From assembly GCA_003513555.1 (NCBI GenBank), contig DOPG01000012.1, positions 104,559 to 168,558 of the forward strand: a DNA stretch of 64,000 nt. Direction: 5' to 3'. Below the pieces are notes generated by a model. It did no database searches, was not told the DNA's origin, and was given only the letters and a program-made list of their open reading frames with translations. A program made the position numbers and the translations under genes. The DNA comes from Rhodopirellula sp. Its GTDB lineage: Bacteria; Planctomycetota; Planctomycetia; Pirellulales; Pirellulaceae. How positions within the stretch are numbered: the stretch's first letter is position 1; each line of letters starts with the position of its first letter. Shown here in pieces: positions 8,851 to 17,641 of the stretch.

Positions 8851-9342
8851 ATGATGCAGCGTATCGATCCCGGTCCTGATCGTGAATCCGTATGGGATTA
8901 CCCTCGACCACCAGCACTCGAAGCCTGCCCTCGGCATATCCAGATCATCGTCGCCGGCCAGACTTTGGCGGATACGAGGAACTCGTACAGGGTTCTTGAG
9001 ACAAGTCATCCGCCTGTTTACTACCTACCGGCGAAAGACGTTGCGATGGATCGTCTGAAAAAGACACACGGCGGTTCGTTTTGCGAATGGAAAGGCTACG
9101 CCTCGTACTTCGCCTATTTATCATGCGGCGTTGAGATTACCGATCTCGCGTGGTCCTATTCACGACCAACGCAGCGGTTTGATGTCATCAAAGATCACTT
9201 AGCTTTCTATCCTCACAAAACAGAGTGCTGTTATGTTGATGGTGAAAAGGTAAAACCGCAGGAAGGAAATTTTTATGGTGGTTGGATCACCAAGGACATC
9301 GTGGGCCCCTTCAAGGGTGGCCCTGGAACGCTAGGCTGGTAG
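8851..9342 (+). CDS. DUF427 domain protein, second copy
   Basis: 163 aa from the ATG at about 8851, 16 bases after the egtB stop. The longer frame back to 8668 lies inside egtB and is rejected. The N-terminal part has VWDYPRPPALEACPRHIQI. The DUF427 core shows LADTRNSYRVLETSHPP, FCEWKGYASYF and DLAWSYSRPTQRF. The C-terminal extension (GNFYGGWITKDIVGPFKGGP) is typical of the larger DUF427 subtype. It is a diverged paralogue of the 94-aa copy upstream, in the same operon. It ends 11 bases before the convergent FtsK-like gene. Function unknown. Confidence 0.85.
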   Translation: MMQRIDPGPDRESVWDYPRPPALEACPRHIQIIVAGQTLADTRNSYRVLETSHPPVYYLPAKDVAMDRLKKTHGGSFCEWKGYASYFAYLSCGVEITDLAWSYSRPTQRFDVIKDHLAFYPHKTECCYVDGEKVKPQEGNFYGGWITKDIVGPFKGGPGTLGW

Positions 9343-9353
9343 TTCTGCGTCCG

Positions 9354-12300
9354 TTAGTCGTTGGCCAACCAGTTTTTAACCTGATCCGCATCGGGTAAAT
9401 CACACTGCCTGAACTTGGTAATGCTACCTACTGCGTCGTCATAGACCAGCATCGTGGCAGCTGAGAGCTCGGCTGCAACGGGAGAGTCAATCAGCAGGGC
9501 CGAGTCTGACTGGTTCATCTGCCCAAGGATACGAATTTCAAGATCATGCTGTGACGCACGCGGCAACCACCGCGAGACGGTCTCAGCAGATCCAGCAATC
9601 AGCAAGACATAAACGTTTGCGGCGGGTCCATCCCTTAGGACTGCTTGTAAAGCAGCACCACCAGAAACCGCGTCTGACCCTGAATCAAGTGAAAAGTTAA
9701 ACGAGTCATCTTGTCTCAAATCTCGAAATCTCTCCAAAGGATCGATGACCACCACAATCGGTGGAGAATTATCGGTCTCTGCACCGCGTTCCTGAATCAG
9801 CTTGTTGAGACGGCCCATTTCACCATCAGCATCACGTGTTTTGACACTCTTGATGCTGATCCCAGCATTCTCAATCCACGCTGCTCCCGACTCCGCATGG
9901 CCCTGACGTGCCCCATCAAAATAGATCACCTCCAGACGTGGATCAGACTTCGCCAACCCGGAAAGGCATGAAGCCAGAAGTGCATTGCGGGAATCTGCTC
10001 CAGCAATGACCAAGACATTGCGGCCCGGGTCGCGTTCCAACTTAATCCGTTGTGGGGGTCCAATTTCAACAGATTCGCCCAGCAGTCCGCACAGAACATT
10101 CTTACTTTCGGTACTGAGCACGGATTCAGCCATCGCCATCGACCAACGACATGGTCGATTTCCTTCAAACACGACCATGGGCATTAAATCATCGTGATAC
10201 GCTTCGTCGCGATCAGCAACTGACGTGAGCATGCCGCGATGTTCCGCCGACGACAACCACGCTACTTGGAACGGCTGGTTTCCCTCGACAAGGCCACCGG
10301 CATCATTGTAAATCGCCTCACCAGGGCGACTGATCAAGCGGGCCGCAGTGTTGTCATCAGCCAGTATCATTGCAGCATCCGACTCGCTGCACTGCATCGC
10401 GATCCTGACCGCCATCTGTCCCAAGGTTGCCCTGGGAAGAGAATAGGCACCCGCGAGTGATTGACTGCTAAGCACAACATGCATGCCAAAAGATCTTCCT
10501 TGCCTGACAAGACGATCCAGCAACATCGTACAATCACCGGCAAGACGATCGTCACGGACAAACAACTCTTGGAATTCATCGACCACCAGCATAATCCGCG
10601 GCATCACGTCCCCGGTTGCCGTCAAGTATTCGGCAAGATCTTGGACTCCAGCGGCTCTGAACTTTTCACCTCGCTGCTGCAACTCTTCATCAAGACGCTG
10701 CAGAACGCTCCGGCCGAACTCGCGTTCACTTTCAATTCCCACGACACGTGCGTGCGGCAATTGGTGTTCAGCGTAAGGTTTGAACTCGACACCTTTTTTG
10801 AAATCCAGCAGATAGAAATGCAACTGGTCGGGTCGGTAGCGGTAAGCACCCGACATAATAATCGAATGCAGCAAGGTGCTTTTTCCAGATCCAGTCTTGC
10901 CAGCTATCAGGACATGCTGTTGGACACCTGTTCCAAGCTCGATGCATAGAGAGCGATTTGCACCTTGACGACCGATCGGTATTTGAATCCCTTTTCCAGT
11001 AGATCCAGTCGCGGGCTCACAACCTGAAAGCACGTGCGCCATAGGTATTTCAACACTGGCTGCTGCAACGGCAGCCTTTCCTACCTGATCCACCAACTCA
11101 TCACGCGTCTGCGCCGAGGGTGCAGCGATCGGTTCAAAAGGCAGGTTCTCCATACCCTCGGACTTCAACTGCCACTCACCAAGATCATCGATACTCAGCG
11201 ACAAAATCTTGTCAGTGTCGGGTAATGGCGTTTCTGGAGGCCAAGGCTTTTGGCGGTCACAGATAAGGATGGTGAACACGCCACATCGCAAGCCACTTTC
11301 CAAGAGAGCTAACAAATGTCGATAGCTTTCCCGCGACAGTGATTCTGGGAAACCTACGGCAGCAACTGCCCTATAGGGTTCGGCCATGGAACCAGCGACC
11401 CGATTGTAATCTTCGATTCTTTCAAAACGGTCGCGCAAGCTGGATTGCAGAACATCTTCAACGTGATCAGCCAACTCGCCCAAACGACTTTCAATTTTTG
11501 CAGCTGTCGTCCAGACTCGATGCCCAACCAAAGCAGGATCATGATCAGCCAAAGCCATGAAACCTGTGAAATGCTGCCCTCTGCCCATAGGATCAATCAT
11601 GGTCAATTTCGCACGGCCCGCAGGAGCAGCAGTCAACAGTCGCCACAGTACTTGGTGTGCCAAGTCGATGGCCTTGTCCATGTGTGCTTCTGAACACTCA
11701 ATGACGAGTCCGCTATGAAGCCGGCGATGCAACACAACGGGCAAAGTTGGCGGGACCTGAACCTCTTCCAGCAAGTTGGAGGGCTCTTCGGAAGCAAGAT
11801 CGCGATCCATCCCACGGGCTGCTTCATTAATCTCCACGTTTTCTGAATTCGATTTTTCCGGTGTTTCCAAAATCCGGCGTAAACTGTCTTCAACCTTTAA
11901 ACAGCCCAGTGGCAAATAATCGATTCCCTGAGTTTTAGTTTCAGAAGGATCCACCAATTCACTCCAGGCGGGAAATCTATCTCCAACCTTGTCATCAGCT
12001 GACTTGATTCTTTTCAGTCCACGATTTACACCCTCGCTCAACCGATGAATCAGATGATCTAACTCCTCTTTACGCTTGGCCGATCGTTCATCACGCTGTT
12101 CCTGAATTTCCTGATCGGCCTCTGCCAGTTGCTGGGAAATGGCACTGGCAACCACATCGGCCTTCCCATGCATCTCATTCCCAATACGAGTTGCGTTTTC
12201 TTCGTACTCAATATCAGCTCTTCTCAACGACTCCGACAACATCACTCGCTGCGCATCCTGTTCCGCTGTAAGTCGTTGGTGCATCTCAGCCATCTGTTCT

Positions 12301-13307
12301 CCTTTCCAACGTTCAGCAGCAGCTAGATGTGCGTCCTTTCGCTCCACCAGTTCGGCGGAGGCGGTTTCTGCCGTTTTCTTCGCAAGACCTCGAGCATTCG
12401 TTGCGAACTCATCTGCCAGACGTCCGAGCAGCACTACTCTTGGATAGATGCGACGAGTCATTCGTTTGAGTGGCCACAGCAACACAAGATACGTGCCAAA
12501 CCCCAGCACGAAGGCAGGAATTAGTCCACCTGCAGCCCAGAGCCATTTTTCTGACGTGTCGGATACGAACAGCAGAGCCCCGATCCCCCAAACCACAAGG
12601 AACACGGCGACACCAGCAGGCAAATAGAATGAGTCCGCTATTTTAGAAGCAGCACCGGTCTGCAGTTCAACCACCAGTTTCTCGCACTTTTTGGTTAAGC
12701 GACTCAACGATTCCACAGTAGCTTTGATCGTCTCGGGCTTAGACTCACTCAGGTCCTTAAGTTGCTCCTCATCGGGCTCGATCTCTGGAAGCATGTCAAG
12801 CCGTCGAATCGTAAGGTAATTCACTTCTTCAATCTGCTTCGCAAGCGGTAGCAGCGCCTCGTCAATCTGCTTGACTTCCTTACGCTGTTGCTGACCAGGT
12901 TGATTTTTCTGCTTCTCATATTGTTCCCGCACAGCCTGACATCGTAACTGCACCTTTTGTTCGATCACCCGTTGTTCTTCGACTGCCTTTTGTTTGAATA
13001 ATTGCGCAAGTCGGCTAAGGTCAATCCGATTTCGAATGGCTGTCTCTTCGTAAGTGCTAGCCAATACCTCATCTGCTTCATCCCAGATAGACAGCATTGC
13101 GCGACGCTTGGCCCGACATTGTTCCATGGTCGCAGCATAGTTAGTGGCGTAACCTTGCTCCTCTTCTACTTCCTGTTGCAGATGAAGAGTCTTCAGATCG
13201 GTTTGCATAGCTGAGCAACTATGAAATCGCTTCGATAAACCATCCAAGAGTTGGCGTTGGCGATAAGTTGCAAGAAGCCCAGTCGGACTGACAGAATTGT
13301 CTTTCAT
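9354..13307 (-). CDS. Membrane FtsK/EccC-like ATPase, 1317 aa
   Basis: Residues 1-215 are helical and charged, probably coiled coil. Two transmembrane helices follow at about 228-248 and 255-280, then a second long charged helical region (300-440). Three ATPase-like modules come next. The first (about 525-700) has no Walker A. The second (about 770-1015) is intact, with Walker A GKTGSGKS (803-810), YLLDFKKGVEF and Walker B IMLVVDEF (905-912). The third (about 1090-1300) is degenerate, with AGADSRNALL where a Walker A would be. Three tandem FtsK-type modules recall EccC/EssC of type VII secretion, but here only the middle one looks active. It is the last gene of an operon with an 86-aa helical protein and a HEAT-repeat protein. 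Whether it moves DNA or protein is unknown. Confidence 0.85.
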   Translation of the reverse strand: MKDNSVSPTGLLATYRQRQLLDGLSKRFHSCSAMQTDLKTLHLQQEVEEEQGYATNYAATMEQCRAKRRAMLSIWDEADEVLASTYEETAIRNRIDLSRLAQLFKQKAVEEQRVIEQKVQLRCQAVREQYEKQKNQPGQQQRKEVKQIDEALLPLAKQIEEVNYLTIRRLDMLPEIEPDEEQLKDLSESKPETIKATVESLSRLTKKCEKLVVELQTGAASKIADSFYLPAGVAVFLVVWGIGALLFVSDTSEKWLWAAGGLIPAFVLGFGTYLVLLWPLKRMTRRIYPRVVLLGRLADEFATNARGLAKKTAETASAELVERKDAHLAAAERWKGEQMAEMHQRLTAEQDAQRVMLSESLRRADIEYEENATRIGNEMHGKADVVASAISQQLAEADQEIQEQRDERSAKRKEELDHLIHRLSEGVNRGLKRIKSADDKVGDRFPAWSELVDPSETKTQGIDYLPLGCLKVEDSLRRILETPEKSNSENVEINEAARGMDRDLASEEPSNLLEEVQVPPTLPVVLHRRLHSGLVIECSEAHMDKAIDLAHQVLWRLLTAAPAGRAKLTMIDPMGRGQHFTGFMALADHDPALVGHRVWTTAAKIESRLGELADHVEDVLQSSLRDRFERIEDYNRVAGSMAEPYRAVAAVGFPESLSRESYRHLLALLESGLRCGVFTILICDRQKPWPPETPLPDTDKILSLSIDDLGEWQLKSEGMENLPFEPIAAPSAQTRDELVDQVGKAAVAAASVEIPMAHVLSGCEPATGSTGKGIQIPIGRQGANRSLCIELGTGVQQHVLIAGKTGSGKSTLLHSIIMSGAYRYRPDQLHFYLLDFKKGVEFKPYAEHQLPHARVVGIESEREFGRSVLQRLDEELQQRGEKFRAAGVQDLAEYLTATGDVMPRIMLVVDEFQELFVRDDRLAGDCTMLLDRLVRQGRSFGMHVVLSSQSLAGAYSLPRATLGQMAVRIAMQCSESDAAMILADDNTAARLISRPGEAIYNDAGGLVEGNQPFQVAWLSSAEHRGMLTSVADRDEAYHDDLMPMVVFEGNRPCRWSMAMAESVLSTESKNVLCGLLGESVEIGPPQRIKLERDPGRNVLVIAGADSRNALLASCLSGLAKSDPRLEVIYFDGARQGHAESGAAWIENAGISIKSVKTRDADGEMGRLNKLIQERGAETDNSPPIVVVIDPLERFRDLRQDDSFNFSLDSGSDAVSGGAALQAVLRDGPAANVYVLLIAGSAETVSRWLPRASQHDLEIRILGQMNQSDSALLIDSPVAAELSAATMLVYDDAVGSITKFRQCDLPDADQVKNWLAND

Positions 13308-13345
13308 GATCGCGATAGGGGGAAAGAGGAGAGAAGCAACCCTTT

Positions 13346-13606
13346 CTAGTCTAACCCGTCCGACGGCACATGATCATCTTTCAAATCAATATCTGCCTTC
13401 CTAACCGAATCACAGAATTCGTGAAGTGTTCCCGTGAATCGACTCAAGCTGGGGCCCAAGGAAGCAAGATGTTCCTGCTCGAATTTGCGACAACGATCAT
13501 CCAACCAATCCTCACGGACCTTGGACCAAAGTCTGGCAAACTCAGTAAAATCACGCTGAATTCGACCCTCACACTCCGCAACGCGTCCAATTTGAAATGC
13601 CATCAA
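13346..13606 (-). CDS. Small helical protein next to FtsK-like ATPase (86 aa)
   Basis: No signal peptide or membrane segment. The central region has Trp27, Trp34, Asp36 and Phe42 in the pattern W-x6-W-x-D-x5-F, followed by a conserved-looking EQEHLASLGPSLSRF segment. I recall similar short W-x-D...F..EHL-x-PL proteins beside FtsK-like ATPases in other bacteria, but no function is known to me. Size and helical character recall WXG100 proteins, yet the Trp-x-Gly turn is absent. It lies 38 bases upstream of the ATPase gene and 21 bases downstream of the HEAT-repeat gene, so it is probably co-transcribed. A substrate or adaptor role is inference. Confidence 0.75.
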   Translation of the reverse strand: MMAFQIGRVAECEGRIQRDFTEFARLWSKVREDWLDDRCRKFEQEHLASLGPSLSRFTGTLHEFCDSVRKADIDLKDDHVPSDGLD

Positions 13607-13627
13607 AGCCCTCCCTATTCGGGGATA

Positions 13628-15157
13628 TCAGGGTTGCGAATTGAAGGTTCGCAACATTTTTCTGCCCTTATACAGGTTAAACAAATCGTCGGCGGAAAGT
13701 GGCCTCAAACGTCCAGAAATGGGCCGCTCAATCGTTTCAAGATTATCTGTGATCACCACACATTCGGTGGTTTCCCGCACAGCGGTGAATAGCCCGGCTT
13801 GCTCATCCAAGAAAATTCCCAGCATCAGGGGCTTCATTGAACGGTAACCAAGATGTTGCAAATGTTTGGAAAATGTCTCCATCGCACGTTGCTGGGCATC
13901 ATTAAACTGGTCCGCAGCAATCGTAAAAATCTCGTCATGCTCGGCATGCCAGCCCGCGTAAATTGCATAGATGTCATCGACTGGAAGATTGGCAACATCT
14001 GTCGACATGGCGAAACTGACTGGACCTGTCATCCCAACATTGCTGTAAGTACGCTCACCCATGCTGTACTCAAATCGCACGAGGTAAACATCGACTGGAT
14101 CGTTGTAGCTCGGCCATAGCAGTCGCCGTTGGTCTATGACTTCCACCGAAGTGGGCGGTACGCCCATCTGCTGTGGCTGAGTCAACCACAATGCCATCTC
14201 TGCTTCAGCAGTTGCTTTCTCGCCACGATCATCATCTTTTACCTGATCTCCGATGCCAATTTCATCTGCGTAGTGAATCGCCCGCAGTCGAGCCGCTGGA
14301 TCCTCGGTCAATGCCAGCAGTCGTTTCTTTCCTTCATCGTCTCCGAGCTTGGCAAGCGCGCCTGCTGCTTCACATTGGACCCTGCGGTGTCGCAAATCAA
14401 TAGTCTGGTTCAATTTACCGATGGATGTCTCATCACCAATCAAACCCACCGTGTCACACAGCGAAACAGCCAATGCGACCGCTTCACCTAACGTTGCCTG
14501 AACTGTTTCCACGTCGTCACCGAACGCACGTGGATTTTCTTCGAACAAACTTAAGCGTCCACTGACTTCGCCTAGCAAATGATTCAACATCGGCAAACGA
14601 TCGCTAGCAGGGTGAACTTCTGCACGTCCTTCTCGAAATAGATAATTTGCAAGATCTAACACCGGGGATGCCAAGGCAGCATGCTGCAATGAATCCAGTA
14701 ATGCTGGATACACAACATCAATGGCCCAGTCTGAGTACTGCATCAGCGGGCTCAGTACCTGCGCCGCTTCCATCCACTGCTTCGGTGGAGTCTCTTCCAA
14801 CAAGAAAACTAATTTTCCTAGAGCTTCATCACTACGATTCATTGCCAAAATTTGAAGCAACAAGAAACGGTTAGTCGTTTTTGATGGTAGCACTTCCATG
14901 ATCTTTTGCAGATGGTCGGGATCCACCTTGGAAACCACTTCGGGACCAGCCTGCAAAACAACAGTGTGTACCACGCGCAGCATCCCGCCAAGAATAGCTG
15001 GATCCGATGCAGAAACGAGATCCGGTTGACCAGCAAGCTCTTCCACAAGAAGCGCACCTTGCCCTTGAACGGATTCAGCCAACTGTCGCAATTGCCATCC
15101 AGCGGCCACTGGATCAGCTGAAGATCCAAGCAGCGGCTCGAGTTTTTCTTCAAACAC
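13628..15157 (-). CDS. HEAT-repeat-like cytoplasmic protein (509 aa)
   Basis: GTG start at 15157. No signal peptide or membrane helix. Residues 1-300 are alpha-helical and repeat-like; the clearest HEAT-type unit is HRRVQCEAAGALAKLGDDEG near 255, followed by a unit with DPAARLRAIHYADEIG. The C-terminal part (about 330-509) is mixed alpha/beta (DVYLVRFEYSMGERTYSNVG, then DDIYAIYAGWHAEHDEIF) and I do not recognise it. It is the first gene of the operon with the 86-aa protein and the FtsK/EccC-like ATPase. HEAT repeats generally act as protein-binding scaffolds, so a regulatory or adaptor role is plausible but unproven. Confidence 0.75.
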   Translation of the reverse strand: MFEEKLEPLLGSSADPVAAGWQLRQLAESVQGQGALLVEELAGQPDLVSASDPAILGGMLRVVHTVVLQAGPEVVSKVDPDHLQKIMEVLPSKTTNRFLLLQILAMNRSDEALGKLVFLLEETPPKQWMEAAQVLSPLMQYSDWAIDVVYPALLDSLQHAALASPVLDLANYLFREGRAEVHPASDRLPMLNHLLGEVSGRLSLFEENPRAFGDDVETVQATLGEAVALAVSLCDTVGLIGDETSIGKLNQTIDLRHRRVQCEAAGALAKLGDDEGKKRLLALTEDPAARLRAIHYADEIGIGDQVKDDDRGEKATAEAEMALWLTQPQQMGVPPTSVEVIDQRRLLWPSYNDPVDVYLVRFEYSMGERTYSNVGMTGPVSFAMSTDVANLPVDDIYAIYAGWHAEHDEIFTIAADQFNDAQQRAMETFSKHLQHLGYRSMKPLMLGIFLDEQAGLFTAVRETTECVVITDNLETIERPISGRLRPLSADDLFNLYKGRKMLRTFNSQP

Positions 15158-15235
15158 GGAATCTTCTATTCTGTTCGAGACCTAATAGCACCACGAGTGT
15201 GCTTTGTGATTCGTTTCATGACCGCGACAGATCCC

Positions 15236-15817
15236 TCAGGATTCCATTGCCCGTTGGTCGATCATCGCCTGCGCGGCAGTCCGGGCCACCGTGACCCCAC
15301 AACGCTGCTCGACAATGCCAAGGTGATGATGCAGGTGCCCTGCTGTCAGCCAGGCAATCGCACGCACAGTGATGCTAAAACCATCAACCTTTGCATGGGA
15401 TTCCCACGATGAGGGAACGATTCGCCGTAGCAGCAGCAAGTTAGCCTGCCTTAGATGACCCAATTCCGCAACCAGACCACTGAAATTGCCCAAACCAAAC
15501 CTACGGTCGGCATAAGCATTTTCGTCCCAGCCTGGCAAAGGTGTGGTATCGCCCGCCGCAATCCTCAACATGCGATAACCAAAAACCCGCTCCGCATCGA
15601 CACAGTGCTCAAAAACCTGCCGAACTGTCCATCCATACGGTTCATGCACTTTGTCAATTTGCTCCGCACATAGATGGCTCGCCAACTCACAGACCCAATA
15701 CAACTGTTCATCCAGAGTCCTGAGAACACACGCACCTTCCACTTGATCAATCAGACCCTGCTGATAAGTAGTACCGACTTCGGTGTTCTCGGGGCGTCGG
15801 CTAGCAATTCGAGTCAT
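15236..15817 (-). CDS. DinB-like putative metal-dependent protein
   Basis: 193 aa, four-helix-bundle type. The DinB-superfamily metal ligands are visible: a His in RQVFEHCVDAERVFGYR (about 70) and two in TAGHLHHHLGIVEQR (about 165). Members are often thiol-dependent transferases using bacillithiol or mycothiol, or damage-inducible proteins of unknown substrate. The gene is upstream of, and on the same strand as, the HEAT/FtsK operon, with 78 bases between its stop and that operon's first start. It could therefore share a transcript, but no functional link is evident. Confidence 0.8.
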   Translation of the reverse strand: MTRIASRRPENTEVGTTYQQGLIDQVEGACVLRTLDEQLYWVCELASHLCAEQIDKVHEPYGWTVRQVFEHCVDAERVFGYRMLRIAAGDTTPLPGWDENAYADRRFGLGNFSGLVAELGHLRQANLLLLRRIVPSSWESHAKVDGFSITVRAIAWLTAGHLHHHLGIVEQRCGVTVARTAAQAMIDQRAMES

Positions 15818-16213
15818 CAGTGGTCGCTGCTGGTAAGTGACTGATTCATAAACGGCGGTAACTTAGATGCAGGAAACATCGCTCCACAACCCGCAGGATA
15901 AACGTTCAAAATCGTGTGACAAGTCATTCGCCCCCACCCAAAGACCCTCGAACCCTGTGAACAGCCCTCGCGGCACTGCATTGGCCACACTCAACATACC
16001 CGTAAATCAGGAAATTTGGGCCGTCGGCCCAACCTTGCGACTGCAAGTCCACTGAAACTTCCGAAAACCCTTTTTTGGAGAGACTTGCCAAGGTGCGATA
16101 CTAAAAAAAATAACCAGAAAGAGGTGACACTCGGTAACTTTTCCCAACTGCAAGGACTTGGAAAGTCAACCGAGTGGATATTTGCCTCCCCCGACTTCGG
16201 TCATGGTGAATCC
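15818..16213. other. Intergenic stretch between divergent genes
   Basis: About 396 bases separating the DinB-like gene (minus) and the LemA-like gene (plus), so it should hold two divergent promoters. I see no clear -35/-10 pair. A short dyad TTGGGCCG-t-CGGCCCAA lies at 16016-16032 and may be an operator or a small hairpin. The frame of the LemA-like gene stays open back to 16016 with a GTG at 16124, but the translation there does not look like protein. Confidence 0.4.
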
Positions 16214-16759
16214 ATGGAGTATCTGTGCTTTTTTCTCGCAATCGTTGCCTCTTGGCAACTGTGCCTCAGGTACCACCGAGCTCAGAAGCTGAAAGAGCTG
16301 TCACAACGTAGCACTGCTGAATTTGGGGAGCTCAAGCGGCAGCTAACGAAGCGGCATGTCATCGTCACCCATCTGGCTGACTCTATTCCTGAATCATTTG
16401 ACCCCAAGTTCGAGCGGCAAAAACTGAGAGAAATCAGCCAGACCGCAGAGCAGTCGCTTTCCAGTATTGATCCTCACAAGCCGTCGGCTGAAAAGATACG
16501 TGAATTTGTGAGCCGAGAACGCGAACTGCTCGACGTGACCCGCGAATTGGTCAACAGTCTCAAAACAGAAGATGAGCTCCGCCGAGCCGCCTTGGTGACA
16601 AGTTGCATTGAAGGACTTGATCGGGCGAATGCTCAAATCGGAGATCACACTTCCATCTACAATACGTCTGCGATCGCCTACCAGAGTCTGAAACGCGCGA
16701 CATTTCTGGGGCAACGCAAAAGCAAAGACGCATTTATGATCCTCGAAATCGAAGAATGA
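16214..16759 (+). CDS. LemA-like membrane-anchored protein
   Basis: 181 aa from the ATG at 16214, which places a transmembrane anchor at the very N-terminus (MEYLCFFLAIVASWQLCLRY), as in LemA. The rest is long helices with LKRQLTKRHVIVTHLADSIP (compare LemA LKRR-x-DLIPNLV), a central charged helix, and a C-terminal pair with YNTSAIAYQSLKR, the counterpart of the LemA YN-x3-V-x-YN motif. LemA proteins are widespread and poorly understood. Upstream in-frame starts exist at 16124 (GTG) and 16016 but give an unconvincing N-terminus. The gene ends 15 bases from a convergent esterase gene. Confidence 0.7.
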   Translation: MEYLCFFLAIVASWQLCLRYHRAQKLKELSQRSTAEFGELKRQLTKRHVIVTHLADSIPESFDPKFERQKLREISQTAEQSLSSIDPHKPSAEKIREFVSRERELLDVTRELVNSLKTEDELRRAALVTSCIEGLDRANAQIGDHTSIYNTSAIAYQSLKRATFLGQRKSKDAFMILEIEE

Positions 16760-16774
16760 GTCAAAACAGTTCGC

Positions 16775-17509
16775 TCATGCGAAAGCGATCTTCCTCAGCA
16801 TTTCTGCTGTCACTGTCACTGATTCTAAATCGATCGTATGTGGCCCTTGGAATGAATGAAATTTGTTTTCAATGCCAACGTTCAGCATCATCTGATTGAG
16901 AGCTTCTGCGCTGGCGTACGGCAAAATCGGATCGATAGTTCCATGCGACTGGAAAACTACAGTCCCCGACAGCCTATCCATTGCCTGCTGCCACTGCGGA
17001 CGACAGATCACGGTTCCTGAAAATTGGATAAGCAATTTGGGAGGTGCAATGCTACCCCTTAGTGCCGTGTCCATAGCCAGCATCGCACCCTGCGAAAAGC
17101 CGCCCAGCACCAAGGGATTCTCATCTCCAGCCAACTGTTCTTTGACAGCCACAATGGTTTCACAAAGTGCTAACCGAGCTTCTGTGACACCGGGTGGTTC
17201 GTGCTCATGCAATTCCTCAAAGTCAGCTGCCTGCACGGCCTCGGCCAGACGAGCCATATTGATGGGCCACCAAGCACGTCCCTGGGGCATACCCAATTCC
17301 GCAAGTGAATTCGGCGCGTCCGGAAAAACAAAACGGAACTTACCCGCCTGATCACCTAATAAACTGATCCACTCATTCGAAAGCCCAGCCAAGTCATCGT
17401 AGGAAGCCCCATATCCATGGCAAATCACAACTCCAATGCTTGGTTCAGGCCCACCGTCAACAACAATGCAATCAAGTGAGGCTATACGCGTACGGAGTGC
17501 TTCGGGCAT
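16775..17509 (-). CDS. Phospholipase/carboxylesterase-family serine hydrolase
   Basis: 244 aa alpha/beta hydrolase without a signal peptide. The features are HGYGAS near residue 31 for the oxyanion region, the nucleophile Ser in GGFSQGAML (about 140), an acid in HGTIDPILPY (about 190) and a His in FQGPHTID (about 225). This is the YpfH/carboxylesterase type 2 subfamily, whose members hydrolyse short acyl esters or thioesters. The physiological substrate is unknown. The gene is convergent with the LemA-like gene, and the msrA remnant lies upstream. Confidence 0.85.
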   Translation of the reverse strand: MPEALRTRIASLDCIVVDGGPEPSIGVVICHGYGASYDDLAGLSNEWISLLGDQAGKFRFVFPDAPNSLAELGMPQGRAWWPINMARLAEAVQAADFEELHEHEPPGVTEARLALCETIVAVKEQLAGDENPLVLGGFSQGAMLAMDTALRGSIAPPKLLIQFSGTVICRPQWQQAMDRLSGTVVFQSHGTIDPILPYASAEALNQMMLNVGIENKFHSFQGPHTIDLESVTVTAEMLRKIAFA

Positions 17510-17641
17510 TGATCATTCTCAAATATAAAAAGGGAACGGCAGCAAGTCTGTAGTTATTAGCAAGCCAGGACGGGGCTTCACAAGCCGCAGCAATTGTACG
17601 ATACCGCTATCTAATGCGAGTGAACCTGACTCCGCAACCCA

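Noticed and set aside
13346..13606. Naming the 86-aa protein a WXG100 secretion substrate
   Set aside because: The defining Trp-x-Gly turn is missing; only size and context match.
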